From the NCBI GenBank assembly GCA_003224195.1, contig QHYP01000038.1, positions 1,393-12,673 of the forward strand: 11,281 nt of DNA, in the 5' to 3' direction. This DNA comes from Acidobacteriota bacterium (GTDB lineage: Bacteria > Acidobacteriota > Terriglobia > Acidiferrales > UBA7541). The notes beneath the pieces were generated by a model. The model had not been told where the DNA came from and did not search any database. It saw only the letters and a list, made by a program, of their open reading frames with translations. Below, in pieces: positions 7,304 to 11,281 of this stretch. How positions within the stretch are numbered: position 1 is the first letter of the stretch; the number at the start of each line of letters is the position of its first letter. The position numbers and the translations under genes are program-made.

Positions 7304-8392
7304 TCAGGCCCGCGCTGTCTTTTCCCGCGCCAGAAGTTTTTCCTTCTTCTCTAATCCCCAGCGATAGCCGGCAAGCTTGCCGTCGCCGCGAATGACTCGG
7401 TGGCACGGAACGACGACGGAGACGGGATTAGTCGCGCACGCGCGAGCCACCGCCCGAACGGCACGCGGCCTGCCAAGCGCCCGCGCGATCTGTCCATAGG
7501 TGCGCGTGTTCCCGTACGGAATGCGCTGGAGTTCCTGCCAGACGCGCCGCTGAAACGCTGTCGCCTGCACGTCCAGTGGTAGGTCGAGACGCGGCTGCTT
7601 TCCTTCCAGATGACGCACGATGGCCTGGACCCACGCCGAAAACGGCTGGCCGCCAGGAGAGATTTCCGCTTGCGGATATTCCTGCCGCAGTTCGTGGACA
7701 AGTTTCTTCTCCTCATCGCCGAAATACACGGCCGAGACGCCTCGATGCGTGGCGCCGATAAGGATTCTTCCGATGGTCGAGTCCGTGATCGTGTAAGCAA
7801 TTTTCATTCCCTTTCCTCCTCGTTGATAGGTCGCCGGCGTCATCCCGAGCTGGGCGTTGCTGCGCTCGTAGACGCGGCTCGATGATCCGTAGCCCGTCTC
7901 GTAGAGAGCCGCGGCCACGTTCTTGCCCTGCCGCAGCTCGCGCTTGAAGCGCTTCACGCGCAGGGCGTCGGCAAATTCTTTGGGCGTGAGACCCGTGGAT
8001 TGCCGGAACGCGCGGCGAAGCGTCCCCGCGGTGGCCCCAAGTTCAGCGGCAAGCTTGCCGAGCTGGACGCTCTCTTCGTTGCTGCTTTCGAGTACGCGAG
8101 CGGCTCGCGCGACGAGCGCCGCGGCGGCGTGCAGCTCACCCGGCCGGCAGCGGCGGCAGGGTCGGAAGCCCTGTCGCTCGGCTTCTTCCGGACGCGCGAA
8201 GAAAACCACGTTCTGTCGCAGAGGGCGTCGCGCCGGGCAGGATGGACGGCAATAGATCCGCGTTGAACGCACAGCAAGAACAAACTTTCCGTCCGAGCGA
8301 GGGTCGCGGGCGAGTACGGCGCGCCAGCAGGCTTCGGGGTCCATCGCCGCAAGCGCGGGAACGCGTTTCACCGTGGTGTGGTTCCCGTTCAT
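7304..8392 (-). CDS. ada: Bifunctional Ada: methylphosphotriester sensor/activator and O6-methylguanine-DNA methyltransferase
   Basis: Ada repairs alkylated DNA by suicide methyl transfer and, once methylated on its N-terminal Cys, activates the adaptive response. All three parts are present in 362 residues. The N-terminal zinc domain has Cys48, Cys52, Cys79 and Cys82 (IYCRPSC, RPCRRC), with Cys48 as the expected methyl acceptor. An AraC-type helix-turn-helix region spans about 90-190 (LGATAGTLRRAFRQSTGLTP, then GYGSSSRVYER). The C-terminal methyltransferase spans about 197-355, with the acceptor Cys330 in VVPCHRVIRGDGKLAGYRWG. The listed start is ATG 8392. The family usually begins at the MDPEACW segment, so ATG 8344 (345 residues) may be the true start. 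No strong ribosome-binding site favours either. It lies 68 bases downstream of the EamA gene on the same strand and ends 7 bases from the converging lolA-like gene. Confidence 0.96.
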   Translation of the reverse strand: MNGNHTTVKRVPALAAMDPEACWRAVLARDPRSDGKFVLAVRSTRIYCRPSCPARRPLRQNVVFFARPEEAERQGFRPCRRCRPGELHAAAALVARAARVLESSNEESVQLGKLAAELGATAGTLRRAFRQSTGLTPKEFADALRVKRFKRELRQGKNVAAALYETGYGSSSRVYERSNAQLGMTPATYQRGGKGMKIAYTITDSTIGRILIGATHRGVSAVYFGDEEKKLVHELRQEYPQAEISPGGQPFSAWVQAIVRHLEGKQPRLDLPLDVQATAFQRRVWQELQRIPYGNTRTYGQIARALGRPRAVRAVARACATNPVSVVVPCHRVIRGDGKLAGYRWGLEKKEKLLAREKTARA

Positions 8393-8460
8393 GACATGCC
8401 AAACTTAACGTACTGGAAAGCTGAAATCTATCCGAAATGGGGCGCTAAATTGACTTTTCT

Positions 8461-9471
8461 TCAGGCTTCCTCGGGCACGGGGATTGCTGCCTCTGACTCG
8501 GCAGGAGTTCTGTGCGGCGCAGTGATCACCAGGCAAACGGCGGTGAGAATGATGGCCGCGGCGAGGCCCGTGCGCAAAGTCAGCGGCTCACCGGCAAGCG
8601 CCCAGCCGAGGAACAACGCGACGACAGGATTCACAAAGGCGTACGTGCCCACGCGCGCGGGCGCACTGTGCTTCAGCAGATAGATGTACGCGGTGAATCC
8701 GAGGCAGGAGCCGAAGACTATGAGATATCCGAGCGCCAGCCACGAGCGCAGCGAGACGCTGGCGAGATGCACGCCACGCCATTCACCCGCCAAGAGTCCG
8801 ACCCCCCAGAGTACGGCGCCGCCGGCGAGACTTTGCATAGCGGCGCCCAGCAGCGGCGAACTGGGCATCTTCCCATGCTTGGAGTAGAGAGAACCGCAGG
8901 CCCAACTAAACGAGGCAATGACGAGTACCGCCGCCCCAATGGGATCGACGCGGCCGCTTCCTCCCAATCTCGCCGGCCCCACCAGCAAGACGAGTCCCGC
9001 GAAACCCAGGACGATTCCCGCCGCCACGCGCCCTGTCGGTCGCGTTCCTCCTGGCCGCAACCACTCAATCACGACAAGCCACAAAGCCACCATGGCTACC
9101 AGCAGAGCCGTCAGCCCGGAAGGAACAAACTGTTCCGCCCAGCACACGCCCCCGTTGCCGACGAACAGCAGCAGGATTCCGGTAACCGCAGCGGTGCCCC
9201 AGTGTGCGGCGCTCGGCCGGATTCCCGCTCTAACTCGAAGGAACGGGTACAAGATCAGGCCCGTAACCAGGTGCCGTGTTCCTACAAGAAGAAGTGGGGG
9301 GATCGTTTCGATTCCGATGCGCATGGCGAGGTAGGTTGAACCCCAAAGGACATAGATGGCCGCGAAAGCCAAATAAATAGTTAGCGTCATGGGGGCGTGC
9401 GCGACGGAAACTGCCTCCCCGCGCTTGGCGGCCTTCGCCGGGTCGTCGGACTTGAGTGATGTCGCCGTCAT
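8461..9471 (-). CDS. EamA/DMT-family transporter (YedA-like)
   Basis: This is an inner-membrane permease of the drug/metabolite transporter superfamily with two EamA repeats (about residues 32-162 and 178-316 from ATG 9471; 336 residues) and ten predicted membrane segments. Hallmarks are IYVLWGSTYLAMR in the first segment, VLGFAGLVLLVGP at the end of repeat one, and YAFVNPVVALFLGWALAGEPL in repeat two, a conserved EamA feature. Relatives export amino acids or other small metabolites; the substrate cannot be told from sequence. The first 30 or so residues are polar and cytoplasmic. An in-frame TTG at 9477 would add two residues; ATG 9471 is preferred, with a GAGG about 10 bases ahead. Its 5' end lies within 21 bases of a large inverted-repeat element. 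It may be co-transcribed with ada, but a functional link is not evident. Confidence 0.93.
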   Translation of the reverse strand: MTATSLKSDDPAKAAKRGEAVSVAHAPMTLTIYLAFAAIYVLWGSTYLAMRIGIETIPPLLLVGTRHLVTGLILYPFLRVRAGIRPSAAHWGTAAVTGILLLFVGNGGVCWAEQFVPSGLTALLVAMVALWLVVIEWLRPGGTRPTGRVAAGIVLGFAGLVLLVGPARLGGSGRVDPIGAAVLVIASFSWACGSLYSKHGKMPSSPLLGAAMQSLAGGAVLWGVGLLAGEWRGVHLASVSLRSWLALGYLIVFGSCLGFTAYIYLLKHSAPARVGTYAFVNPVVALFLGWALAGEPLTLRTGLAAAIILTAVCLVITAPHRTPAESEAAIPVPEEA

Positions 9472-9491
9472 CGCCAAAAGGCCTCGCGCCC

Positions 9492-9608
9492 ACGCTACTA
9501 GTGCCGTTCCAACTATTTTCCGCTAGACTCGCACGCGGAAAACAACCCCATTCCCGGCGGTTGCCTGGCGGGGACTTTGTCTCAAACAAGTTGGAACGGC
9601 ACAAGCGT
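9492..9608. repeat. 117-bp nested inverted-repeat element (MITE-like or structured RNA)
   Basis: The 14-base arm GTGCCGTTCCAACT (9501-9514) is repeated in perfect reverse complement at 9589-9602. A further outer pair, ACGCT (9492-9496) with AGCGT (9604-9608), extends the stem across a 4-versus-1 bulge. Inside lie an 8-bp hairpin, TTTTCCGC (9516-9523) with GCGGAAAA (9535-9542) around an 11-base loop, and a CCCC (9546-9549)/GGGG (9570-9573) pair. No transposase and no clear direct target duplication are seen. The place between divergent genes makes a transcription terminator unlikely. A small non-autonomous mobile element, or a multi-branched RNA or DNA structure, fits best. Confidence 0.7.
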
Positions 9609-9691
9609 CCGCTCCGCCGTGTCGAGTTCCGTATTGGATGAAGAGAAGGCAGAATAGACTCAGCTTGAGAGGCAGGCCTAGTACCATTACT

Positions 9692-9714
9692 AAGTGTTTT
9701 AGTTTACGACACTT
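9692..9714. promoter_or_regulatory. Operator-like dyad upstream of the PilZ gene
   Basis: AAGTGT (9692-9697) and ACACTT (9709-9714) are perfect reverse complements 11 bases apart. Two inner T-A/A-T pairs also match, so 8 of 11 positions of the 23-base site are symmetrical. The spacing, AT-rich centre and place 18 bases ahead of TTGACG (9732) fit a dimeric repressor or activator site. No regulator can be named. Confidence 0.35.
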
Positions 9715-9720
9715 CCTGAG

Positions 9721-9731
9721 TTTTCCACAGG
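9721..9731 (+). repeat. TTTTCCACAGG motif, copy 1 (DnaA-box-like)
   Basis: TTTTCCACA (9721-9729) fits the DnaA-box pattern TTWTNCACA. The ten bases TTTCCACAGG (9722-9731) recur at 10372-10381, so one copy lies before the PilZ gene and one before the TonB-receptor-like gene. A single box is weak evidence for DnaA control; a shared regulatory site or chance remain possible. Confidence 0.3.
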
Positions 9732-9799
9732 TTGACGAGAGCACTTCTCCGGTGACATCGTAGCACCCCGCTTCACGATATCATTTCGCTGGGGGCGAG

Positions 9800-10345
9800 A
9801 TGAGCGCTGGCAATCGCGCAACATCTCTCAAATTCGGTACCACTAGGGAAGCAACGGCCGGACTGCGCATGGCTAGCGCGGCGAGTCCCCTCCCTGAAAC
9901 GGAGCACGAACTTCCAAAACTCCAAGTGCTTACCCTATTCAAAGGGCCGCGGCCGCGGCGGTTTGCCCGTGTGCCCACGCACACGGTAGGCGTCCATCCC
10001 GAACAGCGCGAATATCCGCGCGCCACCCTACGGTTACCTTTACGCCTGCGCAGCGTTGATGGCGTCGAAGAAAAGTATCCTGTGACGCTGGTGACGCGGG
10101 ACCTCAGCGCCACGGGAGTCTGTTTCTTGTGCCCGCGCGAACTCCCGCTCAGCGCGTGCCTCGAGCTGGAAATCGTGCTCGTCAGCCGGCCGCTGGGCCG
10201 CGGCAACGTCATGATGATCACAATCGCAACCGTCCGGCGCATCGAGCTGGCCGCAACACCGGGCTGGTTCGGCGTCGCTGCGTCGTTTGATGACATGGAG
10301 TTCGGCCGCGACGACGTGATCCCTTCGCGTTTCCTCGACGCATAG
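9800..10345 (+). CDS. PilZ-domain protein, predicted cyclic-di-GMP receptor
   Basis: PilZ proteins bind cyclic di-GMP and pass the signal on to motility, exopolysaccharide or secretion systems. The 181-residue protein carries both halves of the binding motif: REYPR at 70-74 (the RxxxR part) and DLSATG at 101-106 (the D/N-x-S-x-x-G part). The barrel runs from about 70 to 168, including YPVTLVTRDLSATGVCFLCP, LELEIVLV, TIATVRRIEL and WFGVAASFDDME, as in the family. Residues 1-65 are Pro/Arg/Ser-rich and look disordered; ATG 9869 (residue 24) is a possible later start. For ATG 9800 a GGGGGCGAG run lies just ahead, with tight spacing. No output domain is fused, so it probably acts through a partner. 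It is preceded by an operator-like dyad and followed by a TonB-receptor-like gene. Confidence 0.9.
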   Translation: MSAGNRATSLKFGTTREATAGLRMASAASPLPETEHELPKLQVLTLFKGPRPRRFARVPTHTVGVHPEQREYPRATLRLPLRLRSVDGVEEKYPVTLVTRDLSATGVCFLCPRELPLSACLELEIVLVSRPLGRGNVMMITIATVRRIELAATPGWFGVAASFDDMEFGRDDVIPSRFLDA

Positions 10346-10370
10346 TATTTCGCGATTTCCCTCAGCAAAA

Positions 10371-10381
10371 CTTTCCACAGG
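10371..10381 (+). repeat. CTTTCCACAGG motif, copy 2
   Basis: TTTCCACAGG at 10372-10381 repeats exactly the ten bases at 9722-9731. It lies 26 bases after the PilZ stop and about 120 bases before the receptor ATG. The base before the shared ten is C here, so this copy does not fit the strict DnaA-box pattern. Confidence 0.3.
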
Positions 10382-10389
10382 CCATGCCC

Positions 10390-10419
10390 TTGCGCTTTTC
10401 ACAAGTTCCCTTCTACACT
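10390..10419 (+). promoter_or_regulatory. Possible promoter of the TonB-receptor-like gene
   Basis: TTGCGC (10390-10395) and TACACT (10414-10419) with an 18-base spacer give a weak sigma-70-like pair in the 157-base gap before the receptor gene. This would leave a 5' leader of about 75-80 bases ending in GTGAGG and GGGGGA before ATG 10503. It is the best pair seen in the gap but well short of consensus. Confidence 0.25.
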
Positions 10420-10502
10420 TCCGCCATCCATTACATCCCGGAATCTCTCCGCAGCGCAGGGGGCGCGGGTTTCCGCCGGGGTGAGGATATGGGGGAAAAC
10501 GA

Positions 10503-11281
10503 ATGAGGCGAATACTGTATTCTATCGCTGGGATTTTGCTCTTGTTGGGGTGTGCCGCGGCAAGCCGCGGGCAGGTCCAAAGCACGACCGGCACGATTCA
10601 AGGTGACGTGACCGACGCAAAAGGAGGTGGCGTGCCAGGTGCCGCCGTCGAGATCAAGAACCTATCCACCAACTATTCGCGCACCGTGACCACCGATAAC
10701 GATGGCCACTTTGTCTTTCTTCTTCTCCAGCCGGGTAACTACAGACTGACGGTGACCAAACAGGGGTTCGCAACGACGGTAGAAGAAAACATTTCGCTGA
10801 CCGTCGGCCAGGCGATCACCCTGCCGATTGTCCTGAAAGTTTCTGCGGTTTCCGAAAGGATTGAGGTTTCGGCTGTCCCCGTCGTGGAAACGACGACAAC
10901 GTCGTCCGCCTCGACATTGAACGAGCTGGCTGTGGCGAATACGCCGGTCCTAGGGCGCAAGTTCGAGGACCTGCTGACTCTGACGCCAGGCGTCAGCATC
11001 GTGCAGGGACCGGACGGCGACGAAATCAACTTCAACGGCCAGCGCGGCATCTTCAATAACATTAGCCTGGACGGGGGCGATTACAACAACGGCTTCTTCG
11101 GGGAACAGATGGGAGGCCAGCGCGCAGCCATCGATATCTCCCTGGAGGCCGTCAAGGAGTTTCAGGTCGTGGCCAGTGGCGCCAACGCCGAATTCGGCCG
11201 CACGGCGGGCGGCGTTGTCAACGTCATCACGAAGTCCGGCACGAATGAGATCCACGGAAGCGGTTTCGAGTATTTCCGTAC
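10503..11281 (+). CDS. TonB-dependent-receptor-like outer-membrane protein with carboxypeptidase-regulatory-like domain (5' part)
   Basis: The gene starts at ATG 10503, with GGGGGA 6 bases ahead, and stays open for 259 codons to the window edge. Residues 1-20 are a signal peptide; LLGC at 14-17 looks like a lipobox, while AAA at 18-20 fits normal cleavage, so the type is unclear. Residues about 28-112 form a carboxypeptidase-regulatory-like beta-sandwich (TIQGDVTDAKGGGVPGA, TTDNDGHFVF, PGNYRLTVTKQGF). A plug domain follows from about 115 (LLTLTPGVSIVQG, FNGQRGIFNNISLDGGDYNN, ISLEAVKEFQVVASG, AEFGRTAGGVVNVITKSGTN). The missing remainder should be a long outer-membrane beta-barrel. Such Oar-like receptors are abundant in Acidobacteriota and probably take up large organic ligands or act in adhesion; the ligand here is unknown. 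No TonB box can be pointed to with confidence. Confidence 0.93.
   Translation, partial: MRRILYSIAGILLLLGCAAASRGQVQSTTGTIQGDVTDAKGGGVPGAAVEIKNLSTNYSRTVTTDNDGHFVFLLLQPGNYRLTVTKQGFATTVEENISLTVGQAITLPIVLKVSAVSERIEVSAVPVVETTTTSSASTLNELAVANTPVLGRKFEDLLTLTPGVSIVQGPDGDEINFNGQRGIFNNISLDGGDYNNGFFGEQMGGQRAAIDISLEAVKEFQVVASGANAEFGRTAGGVVNVITKSGTNEIHGSGFEYFR

Larger units (their letters stand above)
9472..9799. other. Divergent intergenic region between the EamA gene and the PilZ gene
   Basis: The 328 bases hold no convincing gene; short open frames here lack coding bias. From left to right they hold a nested inverted-repeat element (9492-9608), a dyad AAGTGT-N11-ACACTT (9692-9714), TTTTCCACA (9721-9729) and a TTGACG (9732-9737) that could be a -35 box for the PilZ gene, although the bases 16-18 further on match a -10 box poorly. 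Base composition is more AT-rich at about 9635-9730 than in the flanking genes, as expected for a control region. Confidence 0.55.

Noticed and set aside
8393..8460. Possible Ada-box-like site upstream of ada on the minus strand
   Set aside because: The best match to the E. coli AAAGCGCA-type box is partial (TTAGCGCC) and no promoter pair lines up with it.
8512..9339. A 275-codon + strand frame opposite the EamA gene
   Set aside because: Its product is Gln/Arg/Ser-rich filler, while the minus strand encodes a complete ten-segment transporter.
9492..9608. An intrinsic terminator
   Set aside because: The stem is over 100 bases wide with no following T run, and it lies between the 5' ends of divergent genes.
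9705..9711. TACGACA as a BlaI/MecI-type half-site
   Set aside because: In BlaI/MecI operators the TAC ends face outward. Here the ACA ends face outward, so the dyad has the wrong orientation for that family.
9721..9729. A replication origin
   Set aside because: Only one good DnaA-box match is present, with no dnaA, dnaN or gyrase genes and no box cluster.

Overview
The window looks like chromosomal DNA of a GC-rich, Gram-negative (diderm) bacterium. The best guess is Acidobacteriota. The main clue is the receptor entering at the right edge: a TonB-receptor-like protein with an N-terminal carboxypeptidase-regulatory-like domain before the plug, a protein type strongly expanded in that phylum. 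LolA-fold proteins and an outer-membrane-type lipoprotein confirm a diderm envelope. The phylum call is inference, because no rRNA or ribosomal protein gene is present.

Left part (1-3081, + strand): the 3' end of an unidentified gene, then ruvX (Holliday-junction resolvase/YqgF), then mltG (endolytic murein transglycosylase). Three small genes follow: a 189-residue helical protein, a 65-residue protein and a VOC-fold protein. They are linked by 4-base ATGA overlaps or a 3-base gap, so they read as one translationally coupled string. ruvX carries an apparent 31-base internal deletion that shifts the frame, so it is called as a pseudogene or an assembly error.

Centre (3164-7296, + strand): a five-gene cluster that resembles a complete lipoprotein-trafficking (Lol-like) route. 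It holds a LolA/LolB-fold lipoprotein, an FtsX/MacB-type ABC permease, its LolD-like ATPase, a 129-residue single-pass membrane protein of unknown function, and a secreted LolA-like carrier. In E. coli the lolA, lolB and lolCDE genes lie at separate loci, so finding all the parts together is the most interesting feature of the window. The assignment to lipoprotein transport is inferred; the family folds are well supported.

Right part: on the minus strand, an EamA/DMT transporter lies upstream of a full-length bifunctional Ada (alkylation-damage sensor and repair protein), which converges on the lolA-like gene with a 7-base gap. Then comes a 320-base divergent intergenic region holding a 117-bp nested inverted-repeat element, an operator-like dyad and a TTTTCCACA motif. 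Next is a PilZ-domain protein with an intact c-di-GMP motif, and last the 5' 259 codons of the TonB-receptor-like protein.

No tRNA, rRNA, CRISPR array, transposase or phage gene was seen. No convincing intrinsic terminator was found.
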